Notes: a model not told the origin generated them from the letters alone. A stretch of DNA of 64,000 nucleotides from Clostridia bacterium (GCA_017520705.1 JAFXFF010000012.1:96839-160838); one strand, 5' to 3'. Numbered from the stretch's first letter, positions 1-11,400 are shown. Numbers and translations: made by a program.

Positions 1-797
1 GGAACGTTGGGATCCAGCAGGTCCATATTGGCCTCCCACAGGGAGTCGATGGTACCCACGTCCTTCCAGTAGCCGTCGAAGCGCCAGGCAAACATCTGCT
101 CGCCGGCATTCAGCATCGCAGGCAGCACGTTCTTACCAAAGTCGTTCTGGGAGGTGGAATCTTCTTCGTCGGCGATGAGGTACTTACGCAGCTTCTCCCA
201 CGTGAAGATGTAGATACCCATGGAAGCCAAGGTGCTCTTGGGCACGGCGGGCTTCTCGTCAAACTCATAAATAGAGCCGTCGGGGTTGGTATTCAGAATA
301 CCGAAGCGGCTGGCCTCCTCCTTGGGCACGTCCAGCACGGCGATGGTGCAATCGGCACCCTTTTCCTTATGGTAGGCCAGCATATCGCTGTAATCCATCT
401 TATAGATGTGGTCGCCGGACAGCACCAGCACGTACTCGGGGTCGTAGCGCTGGATAAAATCGATGTTCTGATAGATGGCGTTGGCAGTACCCTTATACCA
501 ATCGGCGCCCTGATTGCGCTGATAAGGGGGCAGGACGTGGACACCGGCGTCCATGCGGTCCAGATCCCAAGGCTGACCGGAACCGATGTAATCATTCAAC
601 TCCAGGGGCTGATACTGAGTGAGCACGCCAACCGTCTCGATACCGGAATTGACGCAGTTGGACAGAGGAAAGTCGATGATGCGGTACTTACCGCCGTAGG
701 GCACTGCCGGCTTGGCAATGCGACGGGTCAGCGCGTACAGACGACTGCCCTGGCCGCCAGCCAGCAGCATGGCGACACATTCTTGCTTACGAAACAT
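1..797 (-). CDS. glgC: Glucose-1-phosphate adenylyltransferase (partial, 3' end outside window)
   Basis: Makes ADP-glucose from ATP and glucose-1-phosphate, the committed step of bacterial glycogen synthesis in the cytoplasm. Reading from the ATG at 797, about 265 residues are present: an N-terminal nucleotide-binding loop ([20 protein letters not shown]), then [13 protein letters not shown], the [10 protein letters not shown] sugar-nucleotidyltransferase motif, and [16 protein letters not shown] near the window edge. The C-terminal beta-helix domain lies beyond base 1. The ATG is only 2 bp from the glgB stop, and the ribosome binding site (GGAGGAGAATT) lies inside the end of glgB, so the two genes are very probably co-transcribed and translationally coupled. 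Family assignment is secure; only the 3' part is unseen. Confidence 0.95.
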   Translation of the reverse strand, partial: MFRKQECVAMLLAGGQGSRLYALTRRIAKPAVPYGGKYRIIDFPLSNCVNSGIETVGVLTQYQPLELNDYIGSGQPWDLDRMDAGVHVLPPYQRNQGADWYKGTANAIYQNIDFIQRYDPEYVLVLSGDHIYKMDYSDMLAYHKEKGADCTIAVLDVPKEEASRFGILNTNPDGSIYEFDEKPAVPKSTLASMGIYIFTWEKLRKYLIADEEDSTSQNDFGKNVLPAMLNAGEQMFAWRFDGYWKDVGTIDSLWEANMDLLDPNV

Positions 798-799
798 GG

Positions 800-2755
800 T
801 TAATTCTCCTCCTCTTTGTTTTGGGATACGGCTCTTGCCTTAGCCAAAGCCTCTGCTTTCTTCTTGGGGTACGGGTAGGCGCGTTTTTTCTTCAGCACCA
901 GCACCGACAGAGGCGGCAAGGTCAGTGCCGCCGACTGGTCAAAGCCGTGCATAGGCTCGGGGTCGGTCTTGATCCGTCCGTTTACGGCGTTGGTACCGCC
1001 AAACTCGGCCAGATCGGAATTGAACAGCTCCACCCACTCACCGTAAACGGGGAGTCCGATGCGGTAGCCCTCTCGCTTAACGGGGGTGAAGTTGCACACC
1101 ACCACCACCTCGTTGCCCTTCTTGTCGATACGGCGGAAGGAGATGACGCTCTGGGCGTTGTCGTCCGCCGCGATCCAGCGGAAGCCCTCCCAGGAGTAAT
1201 CGTCCTCCCACAAAGCGGGAGTCTGACGATAGAGGTGATTGAGGGTGCGGACGTAATGGCGGGTCATACGGTGGCTCTCATAATCGAGAAGCAGCCAATC
1301 CAGACCACTTTGATAATCCCATTCTTTAAACTGGCCGAACTCGCTACCCATAAACAAGAGCTTTTTGCCCGGGTGGGTCATCATATAGCCCAGGAAGGCA
1401 CGCAGACCCGCAAACTTCTCCTCGTAAGTGCCGGGCATCTTGTTGATGAGCGACCCTTTCCCGTGGACCACTTCGTCGTGGGAGATGGGCAACACGAAAT
1501 TCTCGGAGAAGGCGTACATCAGAGAAAAAGTAATGAGATTATGATTGTCCTTGCGGAAGAAAGGGTCAAGGCAGGTGTAACGAATCATATCGTTCATCCA
1601 GCCCATATTCCACTTGAAGTTGAAACCCAAGCCGCCGTCGGAGGTGGGCTTGGACACCATAGGCCAAGCAGTGGACTCCTCCGCGATCATCATGGTGTTG
1701 GGATAGTGGGCAAAGACGGTCTCATTGAGCCAGCGGATGAAATCCACCGCCTCCAGATGCTCGTGACCGCCGAAGCAGTTAGCCACCCACTCGCCGTCCT
1801 TACGGTTATAGTCCAGATACAGCATAGAGGCCACCGCGTCCATACGGATGCCGTCGATATGGTATTCCCCCAGCCAATACATCACGTTGGAGATGAGGAA
1901 GGAGCGTACCTCGGGACGGCCGTAATCGAACACGCAGGTGCCCCACTCCTTATGTTCACCCTTGCGGGGGTCGGCGTACTCGTAGCAGGGGCCGCCATCG
2001 AAGTGGAAGAGACCCGCGGCGTCACGGGGGAAGTGGGCGGGCACCCAGTCGAGAATGACACCCAAGCCCGCCTGATGGCAGGTGTCCACGAAGTACATAA
2101 AGTCCTCGGGGGTGCCGTAGCGGCTGGTGGGGGCGTAGTAGGCCAGCACCTGATAGCCCCAGGAGCCGTCGAAGGGGTATTCGGAGATGGGCATTAACTC
2201 GATATGGGTGTAGCCCATATCCAGCACATAAGGCACCAATTCCTCCGCCAGCTTGCGATAGGAAAAGTGGTTGCCGTCGCCGTAGGTACGCCAGGAACCG
2301 GCGTGAACTTCGTAGATGTTGACCGGCTTGTCGTAGGGAGCTACCTTGGCAGCCTGCCAAGCGGCGTCGTGCCACTCGTAGCCGCCCACCTCGTAGACGC
2401 GGGAGGCGGTGCCGGGACGGGTCTCCACGTGGACGGCGTAGGGGTCGCACTTATCCACCGCCGTGCCGTCCTGTCCCACCACGTGATATTTGTAGCAGGC
2501 ATAGAGACTGATATTCTGCACCGTGGTCTCCCAGAAGCCGCCCTCCAGCCACATCATAGGCTGGGCGTCGGGATTCCATCCGTTGAACTCACCAATCAGC
2601 GAGACCGACCTGGCATTGGGCGCCCACACACGGAATACGTAGCCGTTATCCCCTGCGTAGTGACAGCCAAGCCAGCGGTAGGCGTCGATGGAGGTGCCGG
2701 CGTGAAACGCAGCCATTTGCTCCTGCAGCGTCACGCCGTTATCGTACAAATTCAT
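800..2755 (-). CDS. glgB: 1,4-alpha-glucan branching enzyme
   Basis: Introduces alpha-1,6 branches into glycogen. 651 residues from the ATG at 2755, chosen because GAAAGGAAG sits just upstream and the family N-terminus begins there; the open frame upstream of it is not needed. It has an N-terminal CBM48 domain (about 25-115, [20 protein letters not shown]) and a GH13 barrel with the nucleophile in DGIRMDAV (about 303), the acid/base in MMIAEEST (about 355) and the third acid in [10 protein letters not shown] (about 425), then a C-terminal beta domain. The basic tail ([20 protein letters not shown]) is a small extension. First gene of a glgB-glgC unit with its own promoter at 2823-2851. Confidence 0.96.
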   Translation of the reverse strand: MNLYDNGVTLQEQMAAFHAGTSIDAYRWLGCHYAGDNGYVFRVWAPNARSVSLIGEFNGWNPDAQPMMWLEGGFWETTVQNISLYACYKYHVVGQDGTAVDKCDPYAVHVETRPGTASRVYEVGGYEWHDAAWQAAKVAPYDKPVNIYEVHAGSWRTYGDGNHFSYRKLAEELVPYVLDMGYTHIELMPISEYPFDGSWGYQVLAYYAPTSRYGTPEDFMYFVDTCHQAGLGVILDWVPAHFPRDAAGLFHFDGGPCYEYADPRKGEHKEWGTCVFDYGRPEVRSFLISNVMYWLGEYHIDGIRMDAVASMLYLDYNRKDGEWVANCFGGHEHLEAVDFIRWLNETVFAHYPNTMMIAEESTAWPMVSKPTSDGGLGFNFKWNMGWMNDMIRYTCLDPFFRKDNHNLITFSLMYAFSENFVLPISHDEVVHGKGSLINKMPGTYEEKFAGLRAFLGYMMTHPGKKLLFMGSEFGQFKEWDYQSGLDWLLLDYESHRMTRHYVRTLNHLYRQTPALWEDDYSWEGFRWIAADDNAQSVISFRRIDKKGNEVVVVCNFTPVKREGYRIGLPVYGEWVELFNSDLAEFGGTNAVNGRIKTDPEPMHGFDQSAALTLPPLSVLVLKKKRAYPYPKKKAEALAKARAVSQNKEEEN

Positions 2756-2822
2756 CCGTCTTCCACTTCCTTTCGGGCACGGGACAGGATACACTGCCCC
2801 AAGAATACATTTATACTCTTTT

Positions 2823-2851
2823 ATTGTAGCAGTGTATTTGCGAAATTGCAA
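2823..2851 (-). promoter_or_regulatory. Sigma-A-type promoter of glgBC
   Basis: On the minus strand TTGCAA (2846-2851), a 17-bp spacer and TACAAT (2823-2828) preceded by TGC (extended -10). Lies 68 bp upstream of the glgB start. Confidence 0.7.
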
Positions 2852-2955
2852 GCGGTTTTTGTATAGTTTGTTACAAACTTTTTGGCGAATTTTTGGATAT
2901 TTTGGCAGATTTGCCATATCTTTACGGGGCGAAATGGCAATCCTGCACAAGAGGA

Positions 2956-2992
2956 CAAAAAAGACGCCCCAACGGCACAGCGTTGAGGCGTC
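2956..2992 (-). terminator. Intrinsic terminator of polA
   Basis: Stem GACGCCCCAACG (2963-2974) pairs with CGTTGAGGCGTC (2981-2992) with one G-T pair. On the minus strand it is followed by a run of six T residues. It starts 10 bp after the polA stop. Confidence 0.85.
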
Positions 2993-3002
2993 ATTGAGAG
3001 TA

Positions 3003-5573
3003 TTACCCCTTAGCGGCGTACCAGGTGTCGCCAATGTGGGCGTCCACCTCAAGGCGGACGGTGAGAGAAGCGGCCGCCTCCATCTCCTCACAGAGCAGGT
3101 GGCAGACGGTGTCCGCCTCGGCGGCGGGGCACTCCACCATCAGTTCGTCGTGTACCTGTAGGATGAGTTTCGCCTGCAGGCCCTCAGCGGCCAGACGGCG
3201 GTGGACACGGACCATAGCCACCTTGATGATGTCGGCGGCGGTGCCCTGAATGGGCATATTGCGCGCCACACGCTCGCCGAAATGGCGGGTCATGGCGTTG
3301 CCCGCCTTCAGCTCAGGCAAGGGGCGGCGGCGACCCATCAGGGTGACGCCATAGCCACGGTCGGTGGCGTCGGCGATGAGAGAGTCCATAAAGGCGGAGA
3401 CAGCGCCGAAATTGGCCAGATAACGGTCGATGTAGTCCTTGGCCTCGGCAAAAGAGATATTCAAATCCTCCGACAAGGAATAGGCTCCCTGACCGTAGAT
3501 GATGCCGAAATTCACGGCCTTGGCGGCAGCACGCTGTTGAGAGGTCACCTCTTCAGGCGAGACGCCGAACACCTGCGCCGCGGTGGAGCGGTGGATGTCG
3601 GTGCCGTCGTTAAAAGCGGCGCACATAGTAGGCTCGGCAGCCATATGGGCCAGCACGCGGAGCTCAATCTGGGAATAGTCGGCGTCGCACAGCACCCAGC
3701 CGGGGCGTGCCACAAAGAAGTGGCGCATCTGGCGCCCCAGCTCAGAGCGGACGGGGATATTCTGCAAATTCGGCTCGGAGGAGGAGATGCGGCCGGTGCG
3801 GGTCTCGGTTTGATTGAAGACCGAGCGGATGCGACCGTCAGGATCCACCACTTTCAAAAGGCCCTCGCAGTAGGTGCCGTTGAGTTTAGAGAGGGTGCGG
3901 TACTCCAGCAGATCGTCCACCACGGGGGACACACCACGCAACTTCTCCAGCACGTCGGCGGAGGTGGAGTAACCCGACTTGGTCTTTTTGCCGTGAGGCA
4001 AGCCTAAATCCTCGAACAGCGCCTTGCCCAACTGTTTGGGAGAGTTGAGATTGAATTCGTAGCCCACCTGCTCGAAAATGTTCTTCTGCAGGGTAGTGAT
4101 GCGGGTCGTGAGTTCAGCACCGAAAGCGGCGATGCCTTTGCGGTCCACCGCCACGCCCTCCTGCTCCATCGCCGCCAACACCAGTGTCAACGGCTGCTCC
4201 ACCTCGGTGAGCAGGGCGGTCATTCCCTGCTCCTCCACCAACGCAGCCAGCATATCGCAGAGCTGCGGGAAAGTATGCAGAGGCTCCTCGGCGGCGAAGC
4301 CGTACTCGGGGAGCAGACGGGCGAGAGAATAATCGGAAGACAGGGGATTGAGTAGATAGGCCGCCAACGCCGTATCCAGCACGAAGGCGGCAGGGGTCAT
4401 CCCCTGCGAAAGCAGCGCGCCGAACAGGGGTTTCGAGTCGTGGGTGCGCTTTTCCACGGTAGGGTCGCACAGCAGGTCAACGAGAGATTCAAAGGAGAAG
4501 CAGAAGCGGTCGAAGCGGGCACAGCGGCCTGCGGCGGCGATGGCCAGGGCGGTGATCTCGTCACCCTCCACGGTGGCGAGGACGTCCATCTTGCCCACAG
4601 CCTTGATGGCGGCCACAAAATCGTCGGCTGCCTCGTTGCCCTCCACCTCCGGCGTGGGGATTGTCGCCGTCTCGACTTTGGCGGGGGTGGCAACGGCAGA
4701 AAGTCCCAGCTTCTCCATCCACTTAAAGAGCTCCAAATCCTGTAAGAGGGTGGCCAGCTTCGGCTCATCCATCGGGCGAATCGCGTAGGTGTCTGCTGTC
4801 ACATCGATGGGAGCCTCACGGCAGATGGTGCCCAGCATTCGGGAGATGTAAGCGCTTTCACGGCCTGCAGAAAGTTTGCCGCGCAGGCTGTCGCGGATGT
4901 CGAGGATATCCAAATTCTCGTAAATGTAATCGAGGGAGTGGAAGCGTTGCATCAGGTCGAGGGCGGTCTTCTCCCCCACCCCGGGGACACCGGGAATGTT
5001 ATCGCTTGTGTCCCCCTGCAGGGCTTTGAGGTCGATAAGCTGAGCGGGAGTCAAGTCGTACTTTTCCATAATGGCGGCGGGATCGTACACCACCGTCTCG
5101 GGGTGTCCCATTTTGGTAGTGGCCAGCAGGACGGTAACGCCCTCCCCCACCAACTGTAGGCTGTCCCGGTCACCGGTAGCGATAAAGCAGGTGTCCCCTG
5201 CCTCGGCGGCGGCCCTGGACAGGGTGCCGAGAATGTCGTCCGCTTCGTAGCCGTCCAGCTCTACCAAGGTCAGGCCCATGGCAGCGAGAATATCCTTAAG
5301 AGGCTGCAGCTGCTGGCGCAATTCCTCCGGCATACCCTTACGCCCCGCCTTATACTCTGCGTAAGCCTGATGGCGGAAGGTGGGTGCCTTGCGGTCAAAG
5401 GCCACGGCGATATGGGTGGCGTCCGCCATCTCCCGCAGGCGGGCGAGAATATTGAGGAAACCAACGATGGCGTTGGTATACCGCCCATCCTTGGTGGTGA
5501 GCGCTTTGACGCCATAGAAGGCGCGGTTAATGATGCTGTTGCCGTCGATAACCAGCAGTCGGTTCATAGCCAT
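3003..5573 (-). CDS. polA: DNA polymerase I
   Basis: Family A polymerase for Okazaki fragment processing and repair. 856 residues: N-terminal 5'-3' nuclease (VIDGNSIINRAFYG; GEADD-type region about 100-200; helix-hairpin-helix DNIPGVPGVGEKTA), a middle domain, and the polymerase with motif A DADYSQIELRVLAHM (about 628), motif B RAAAKAVNFGIIYGQG (about 685) and motif C VHDELMVE (about 808). The middle domain keeps the fold trace (LDTALAAYLLNP) but lacks the DxE exonuclease motif, so 3'-5' proofreading is probably absent, as in many Firmicutes PolA. Starts at 5573 or at the in-frame ATG 5567; AAAGGATGG precedes both. Monocistronic: own extended -10 and terminator. Confidence 0.97.
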   Translation of the reverse strand: MAMNRLLVIDGNSIINRAFYGVKALTTKDGRYTNAIVGFLNILARLREMADATHIAVAFDRKAPTFRHQAYAEYKAGRKGMPEELRQQLQPLKDILAAMGLTLVELDGYEADDILGTLSRAAAEAGDTCFIATGDRDSLQLVGEGVTVLLATTKMGHPETVVYDPAAIMEKYDLTPAQLIDLKALQGDTSDNIPGVPGVGEKTALDLMQRFHSLDYIYENLDILDIRDSLRGKLSAGRESAYISRMLGTICREAPIDVTADTYAIRPMDEPKLATLLQDLELFKWMEKLGLSAVATPAKVETATIPTPEVEGNEAADDFVAAIKAVGKMDVLATVEGDEITALAIAAAGRCARFDRFCFSFESLVDLLCDPTVEKRTHDSKPLFGALLSQGMTPAAFVLDTALAAYLLNPLSSDYSLARLLPEYGFAAEEPLHTFPQLCDMLAALVEEQGMTALLTEVEQPLTLVLAAMEQEGVAVDRKGIAAFGAELTTRITTLQKNIFEQVGYEFNLNSPKQLGKALFEDLGLPHGKKTKSGYSTSADVLEKLRGVSPVVDDLLEYRTLSKLNGTYCEGLLKVVDPDGRIRSVFNQTETRTGRISSSEPNLQNIPVRSELGRQMRHFFVARPGWVLCDADYSQIELRVLAHMAAEPTMCAAFNDGTDIHRSTAAQVFGVSPEEVTSQQRAAAKAVNFGIIYGQGAYSLSEDLNISFAEAKDYIDRYLANFGAVSAFMDSLIADATDRGYGVTLMGRRRPLPELKAGNAMTRHFGERVARNMPIQGTAADIIKVAMVRVHRRLAAEGLQAKLILQVHDELMVECPAAEADTVCHLLCEEMEAAASLTVRLEVDAHIGDTWYAAKG

Positions 5574-5602
5574 CCCATCCTTTGCCGTGTGATTCGTACA
5601 GA

Positions 5603-5613
5603 CTTATTGTAGC
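5603..5613 (-). promoter_or_regulatory. Extended -10 element upstream of polA
   Basis: TGCTACAAT on the minus strand, about 33 bp upstream of the polA ATG. No good -35 is seen at the expected place, which fits an extended -10 promoter. The same TGCTACAAT word is the -10 of glgB. Confidence 0.45.
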
Positions 5614-5654
5614 AAATTGCAGCGGAAAATACCAGTAGTTTGGGGCAAAAACAT

Positions 5655-5688
5655 AAAAATGCGTGCAGAATTTTCTGCACGCATTTTT
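5655..5688 (-). terminator. Intrinsic terminator after the LRR protein gene
   Basis: Perfect 16-bp inverted repeat AAAAATGCGTGCAGAA / TTCTGCACGCATTTTT with a 2-base loop, directly abutting the stop codon at 5690. It closes the long surface-protein gene run and separates it from polA. Confidence 0.85.
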
Positions 5689-5689
5689 G

Positions 5690-7609
5690 TTATTTCTGAT
5701 CCTTTTTAAAAGGGTTATTGCGTTTTTTGGGAGATTTTTTCTCTTTTTGCGCGGCATCGTACTCTTCCAGAGCATCGGTGCCCATCACCTGCGCGCGGAT
5801 GGTGGCAATCTTGGCCTTGCGCTTGCCGTTGATGATAAAGAACAGCACCAAAATACCGACTATGGCCGCGAACACACCCACTACCGTCAACGTTAAGCGG
5901 GTGAACTCCTTCATGGTCATACCTAACAGGCCGCGGGGCTCGGTGAGGGTGTACCGCTCGTCCAGGGGGACCAGATCGATCAGATCGTCGGGGTTGCCCA
6001 TCATGCTGTCGGGGATCACCACCTCCTCTGCAGAGGTGCCGGACACATTCATGGCCAGCAGATAGCGGACGGCGGTATTGATATTGCCCAAAGTAAAAGA
6101 TACGTAGCCCTCGTAATCGATCATGGCGGCCTGCAGTTTGTTTAGGCCCTCATTCTTGACGCTCTCGTAGAGGGTGGCGTTCTGGCGGGCGGCCAAAGGA
6201 TCCAGGAAAATCTCCACCGTCACGGGGAAACTCACCACGCTGTTGAAATACACCCACCAGCAGGGCGCGCTGCCCACCACGGCTTTGTGCTCATCGGAGA
6301 GATCGTCGTACCGCATAAGGCTGTAGGTCAGGTTGTAGCTCTTTTCAAACTCCTGCCCCGCCAGATGCTGGCAATCAAAGGACCAACGGCTGCCGTCGGG
6401 GGTGGTGATGGTGACGGTGGCCTTGTGCCCTGCCAACTGGGAGAGCCAGTCGCCGCTGAGGGGACTGTTCTGCTGCAGGGTGATCTGCACGTCCACGGGG
6501 GACTGGTCGCCGTAATCGCCCTCGAAGGTGCTGTGCTCCAGCTCCTCCTTCTTGATGACGTCGATGACGTTGTCCCAGCCATCGCCGCCGGTGATGGTGG
6601 CGTGGATGGTGGTGTCGATCTCGTCGGGGATGAGTTCGGTGGTGCCGTCACCCACCACGGGGTAGGTGGTGGTCTGCTCCACCCGCACCACCAGATCGGT
6701 GTCGGTGGATATCTCGATGTCGGTGACCTTCATCTCATCGCCCTCGGTGACCACGTCCTTGCCGGTGGCAGGGGGCTGCACATTGGAATCGGAAGCGACA
6801 TTGCCCACACTGAAACCGGGAACGCTCTGAGCAATATCCTCAATAAGCGTATCTAACTTTTCGCTATCGCCGGTGTAATAAAGGCGATTCAAGCTTTGGC
6901 ATCGAGTAAAAGCATCGTCGCCGATTCCGCTCATTTCTTTGGGTAGAGTAACCGATACCAATCGATCGCAGCCGTAGAAGAACCACTCCGGCAACTGCGC
7001 CACCGGAGCGGCGATATCCGCCCGCAGGAGGGCGGAGCAATAGCCAAACACGGTGCGCCCTAACTCGGTGACCAAGGCAGGGATACGGATATAGGACAGG
7101 CTCAGGCACCAATAGAAAGCATGGTCGCCCAATGTCTTCAGAGACTCGGGAAGCACCACGCCGTCTAAAGATTTGCAACGGGAGAAAGCATAGCTCTCAA
7201 TGTGCGTCACCTTAGGCATAACCACGGTGGTAAGGCCCTCACAACCTGCAAAAGCCATAGTGCCCACTGTATTGACGGTGTGAGGGAGAGATACGGACTT
7301 GATCAGCTTATGGTCGTAGAAAGCCATGGCGCCGATACGAGTGATGCCGTTACCCAACGTCACGCGGGAGATGATATTGCTGTGACCCGACCAGGGGGCA
7401 GGGTTGTGCTCGGTGTAATCGGGGATGGCGCCGGTACCGCTGATGGTCAACAGACCACTTTCCACAGACCAATTGAGGGTGCCGATACGACCGCTATAGG
7501 GGGTGTCCGCCGCCACGGCGGGGGCCACCAACAGGGCGCAGAGAAGCAGAGCCGCCAGCAGAGCCGTCAGCCGTAGAAAAATATGCAGTTTTGTAGCAAA
7601 ACGACTCAT
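5690..7609 (-). CDS. BspA-type leucine-rich-repeat surface protein with C-terminal membrane anchor
   Basis: 639 residues from the ATG at 7609, which has GGAGG at the right distance; an in-frame ATG at 7624 lacks this. A signal peptide (about 1-35, ending APAVAAD) is followed by LRR_5/BspA-type repeats (about 55-240, with recurring cores such as GITRIGAMAFYDHKL and VTHIESYAFSRCKSL). A beta-rich middle region follows, then a hydrophobic helix (about 585-607, LTLTVVGVFAAIVGILVLFF) and a very basic cytoplasmic tail ending KKSPKKRNNPFKKDQK. Likely displayed on the outer face of the membrane. LRR_5 proteins are commonly adhesins or binding proteins; the ligand cannot be deduced. Sixteen bp after the Lgt-like gene, so in the same transcription unit, and the last gene before a strong terminator. 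Confidence 0.85.
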   Translation of the reverse strand: MSRFATKLHIFLRLTALLAALLLCALLVAPAVAADTPYSGRIGTLNWSVESGLLTISGTGAIPDYTEHNPAPWSGHSNIISRVTLGNGITRIGAMAFYDHKLIKSVSLPHTVNTVGTMAFAGCEGLTTVVMPKVTHIESYAFSRCKSLDGVVLPESLKTLGDHAFYWCLSLSYIRIPALVTELGRTVFGYCSALLRADIAAPVAQLPEWFFYGCDRLVSVTLPKEMSGIGDDAFTRCQSLNRLYYTGDSEKLDTLIEDIAQSVPGFSVGNVASDSNVQPPATGKDVVTEGDEMKVTDIEISTDTDLVVRVEQTTTYPVVGDGTTELIPDEIDTTIHATITGGDGWDNVIDVIKKEELEHSTFEGDYGDQSPVDVQITLQQNSPLSGDWLSQLAGHKATVTITTPDGSRWSFDCQHLAGQEFEKSYNLTYSLMRYDDLSDEHKAVVGSAPCWWVYFNSVVSFPVTVEIFLDPLAARQNATLYESVKNEGLNKLQAAMIDYEGYVSFTLGNINTAVRYLLAMNVSGTSAEEVVIPDSMMGNPDDLIDLVPLDERYTLTEPRGLLGMTMKEFTRLTLTVVGVFAAIVGILVLFFIINGKRKAKIATIRAQVMGTDALEEYDAAQKEKKSPKKRNNPFKKDQK

Positions 7610-7625
7610 AAAACCTCCGAACATA

Positions 7626-8378
7626 TTATTGAGAATTCTCGATTACGATGCGCTTTTCCTCTTTGGCGCGTTTATCGAAAAGAATGTATAGCATTACATA
7701 TCCCACCACTGCCATAAACAACGCATGGAAGGCAATATCCGAACAACCAAGCCAGATTTTTTCGTTATCGCGCAAAAACTCGGTGTAGAAACGACCGATG
7801 CCATAAAGGAAAAGTGCCCACGGCATCGTCAATCCATCAGGAACATAATCCTTTTTGTGTATGCGGATTAATAGAAAGATCAGTATGGCCAGGGTCATCA
7901 AGCTCTCCACAAACACGACGGGAAACACCTTTTCTCCGGCCTCTAAGCTATACAGACCCCATTTGCAGGGATAGCCGTAGCAGCAACCGGTGAAAATGCA
8001 TCCGGAACGACCCGGAATATGAAAGGCTAAGATGCCAAAAGTAATCATTTCGCTCACCGTCTGCCATCGCATACGGAATAGCTTGGCCAGCAGCCACGAA
8101 ACCGGAAGCAGGTACACAAAGGCAACCGCCAGGTTGACACGGCTTCCATCGGTAAATCCCGATTGCGCAAACAGAATAAAGCCATTGATATTGGTGGTAA
8201 ACCAAAAACCGATATACGCAATCGGAATCGCCTTAAGCGGATTCAAGCGCATCCGCCAAATATACCACAGAACAATCAGCCAAAGCAAAACCTGTCCCAC
8301 AGTGCCCGCCATATTATAGGCGTTGTAGTACGTATTCTGTTCAATGTGCTTCTGAATGAGGGAATTAAAAAAAGCCAT
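7626..8378 (-). CDS. Prolipoprotein diacylglyceryl transferase (Lgt) family membrane protein
   Basis: 250 residues with about seven hydrophobic helices. The Lgt-type signature is present as HIPGRSGCIFTGCCYGYPC, followed by PVVFVESL and GIGRFYTEFLR. In true Lgt the motif reads GRIGNFxNGE; the GCCYG version marks a divergent branch of the family common in Clostridia and Bacteroidetes, so transfer of diacylglycerol to lipoproteins is a family-level guess, not shown. None of the neighbouring exported proteins has an obvious lipobox. GAGG lies 9 bp before the ATG. Upstream is a GC-rich hairpin (8410-8436), downstream the LRR protein after 16 bp. Confidence 0.75.
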   Translation of the reverse strand: MAFFNSLIQKHIEQNTYYNAYNMAGTVGQVLLWLIVLWYIWRMRLNPLKAIPIAYIGFWFTTNINGFILFAQSGFTDGSRVNLAVAFVYLLPVSWLLAKLFRMRWQTVSEMITFGILAFHIPGRSGCIFTGCCYGYPCKWGLYSLEAGEKVFPVVFVESLMTLAILIFLLIRIHKKDYVPDGLTMPWALFLYGIGRFYTEFLRDNEKIWLGCSDIAFHALFMAVVGYVMLYILFDKRAKEEKRIVIENSQ

Positions 8379-8409
8379 TCCTTTGTACCTCGCGAAAGAA
8401 ATAAGCTCC

Positions 8410-8436
8410 CCCCCTACGGCATATGGCCGTAGGGGG
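8410..8436. other. GC-rich hairpin between the 1,677-residue protein gene and the Lgt-like gene
   Basis: Perfect 11-bp stem CCCCCTACGGC / GCCGTAGGGGG with a 5-base loop, 14 bp beyond the upstream stop. No T-run follows on the minus strand, so it is more likely an mRNA end-protecting or processing hairpin than a full terminator. Confidence 0.6.
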
Positions 8437-8450
8437 TTGGGCTTAACACA

Positions 8451-11400
8451 TTAGCTCTGGTTGACAGAAGAGGGATTGACGATGGTCATCGGCTGATCCA
8501 GAGTAAAGGTGAAGGTGATACCATTCTGGGTAACCGTCAACTGATCGATAGACTGGGTGCCATGACCGTAATATGCGTTCAGCTTATGGTTCAGAATCAA
8601 GCTGGTGGTCCAAGACTTAATCTGTTTCGTAGAACCAATCTTGTTGGAGATCGTTCCATTACCGGTACGAGAGAAGGTAATGGCAGTAGCGTTGCCGTTG
8701 GCCGGCAGGATGAAGCTGGTGGTACAATCGCTGCTGACACCTGCAATCGTAACCGTCAAGGTGGGCTGAGCGAAGGTACCGTTGCGCTGGGTACTGTTGT
8801 CCGCCGACGCATCGCCGTACAGAACCGCCTTGTTGTTGGCGCTGTCCACACCGGAGGTGGCGCTATTGTTATCCGTTTCCACAGCAAAGGTAGGAGCACT
8901 ACTGCTGCAGGCACCGCCCGTATAGGTAATCTTCTCCTGCTTAGACGGGCTACCCGACACACCCGTAATGGTGGCGGTAGGTTTCTGCGTGTACAACACA
9001 ATATTAGGAGCACCGACAACCTTGCCATCCGGCACATCGCGAACCTGATCGCCGCTCGTTATTTTGGCAGTCAAGGCCTTAACCGTATAAATACCAGCCG
9101 CATACAACTTGCCATTAGGTTTCAGCAGATAAACACCGTTGCCCTCATCTACCACATTACCGCTGCCACCAAACTTGAATTCGTTATTGAGCAGATTGAC
9201 TAACTTATCCTTCTGGTTAACACCGTTTGCTGTAGTTGCAAAGCTATACCCGCCCAATTTACTGGTAGTGGTAGCGCCAGTCGTCGCAAAGGAAGCCTGA
9301 TTGTCGATCTGATAGGTTAGGGAAATGTCTTCGATGGTCATGTTATCACCCAGGGGCTGACCACCGGCCGTCAGGTTCACCCGAATACCATCAGGGGTAA
9401 ACTCAGCACCAAACAAACCAGTAATATTGTCAGCAGTACCACCGGGATACATAGTGTTCTGACCGGGCACCACGCTGAGCTCAATGGAGTCGGTTACCGT
9501 GACGGTGAAGGCATCAGCTTCGCCCTCGAAGATATCTGCCTGCGTCCAGGTCCACCAACGGTTATAGTACCACTCGGAAACGGTATAAGGATCGCGATCG
9601 CCCAAAGCAGGATCATCGGCAGGCAAGGGGCCGTTATCCGTGGAGGCGTTATAGAAGGTGCCAGCGTTATCAAAGATGCCGGTGAAATACAACTCCTCCA
9701 ACATCCAGGTGCCGGACTGAGACAGATCAGCGCCTACCTTAGGCAGGTAGAAGGTAAAGGTGAAGAGTTCCACACCCTCAGCATCCTTCGTAACCGCGGG
9801 AGTATCTACAAACTCTTCCGTGCCGTCTGCCTTACGCTCCATATGACCGCCGCGGACATAATACGCATTTCCGGCTGCATCCAGAATCTTTGCATCCACC
9901 GTAGCGGGACCTGCCTTCTTCAATGTGATGGAGAAGGACGCGTCGTTATTCATGGAGAAGACATCCGCACCTAGATTCTTATGGGTAACGAAAGTGGGGA
10001 TATCGTCCGCCTTGGTAACCTTAAGAGTGGGCGCCGTACGAGCACGTTTCAAAACGTTTAAATTACCGTTGATGGTCATCTCAGCACGCAAGAACGTGTA
10101 GGTACCGGAAGAAGTAATCTCGAACTCACCCTGATACGACTTAGACTGATTGTTCCACACCAACGGGGCGCGCAGCGTGTTATCGTCCGTGGAGGAACCG
10201 TTTTTAGAATAAATTAGGGTAACAGGGGGCAGATTGGTGAACTGGGCATCGTTATCCGCTACCACGGTCATGGACATATTCACCTTGCCCGTGGGAGTTT
10301 CGTCATTCAATCCAATTTCTGTCTTATTGGAATACACGTTAGCGGTAACACCTAGATAGAGGTCGAGAGACAGCATTTGATTAGCAGGGACACTCATCGG
10401 ATCGCCGTCAATCTCCAAACGCTCCAAGCGATACACGCCGGTGGTAGTGAACGCAACACTGCCGCGCCACAAACTACCATCTCGACGGAAGGAAACAGTA
10501 ACACGGTTGCCCGTTTCCTGATGGATAAAAGCACCTCGGATCGACGTGGGAGCATTACCCTCACGGGTAAAATTCAACGCCACGTCTGCATTAAAACGTT
10601 GCTCTGTCGTGACATAAGTCGATCCATTGGTCAGCAAGCCATACGTCTCACTAGCCGTGGAACCACCCTCAAAAACCAAACTATGGATAGCATAACCCGT
10701 CAGTGTGTATTCGATAGGATTCTCTTGATCCAGTTCATAGGTAACACCGTCGACCAACACATCACGCAAGATATAGTTGCCGGCATTGACAAACTCGTAT
10801 GTGGCTATCCAAGTGCCGTCACCGTCATCATCGTTGAAAACAATCTCATTTTGACGGATACCCTGCGTGTCATTCAGTTTACGCTGGAAATACGCGGTCA
10901 CACGGGAGGGGGTCACACCTTCTACCTTGATCTCAATATACTTGGTTCGTAAGCTTGCATCATCGGTAATCTTCTGCGAAGTCAAGGTTTGTACACCGGC
11001 ACCATCGGTCATCGTGGCAGTAACGGTACAACGCTCTTCACGCAAAACAGGATCTTCCATAGCGGATAGATCGGCAGTAGTACCAAACTGGATATTCAAG
11101 TGGCCCTGAATATCATTAGTAGACAAAACTTGGTCATTAGACAGTTCTTTACCGTCCAGATAAACCAACGCCGTAACCAAAGTGGGGGTGTTGGCTTCCA
11201 AATCGGTGATGTAATAGATTCTTTCTTCCTCACCATTGTCATTGATCCGCGTCATAAAGGCGTTTTCATAGTGACAAACCAAAGGAACGGTGACTTTACC
11301 GGCTTGCTCAATGGCGTGCTCGGTATCCAATACGCCGGTACCAAACAACTCACCGTCTTCGCTAATAAAGGCCACACAGAGATTTTTCAAAAGCTGAATA

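Noticed and set aside
4847..4860. TGTAAGCGCTTTCA, a cre-like word inside polA (also GTAAGCGCTTAC at 36425-36436)
   Set aside because: Deep inside coding sequence, far from starts; treated as chance.
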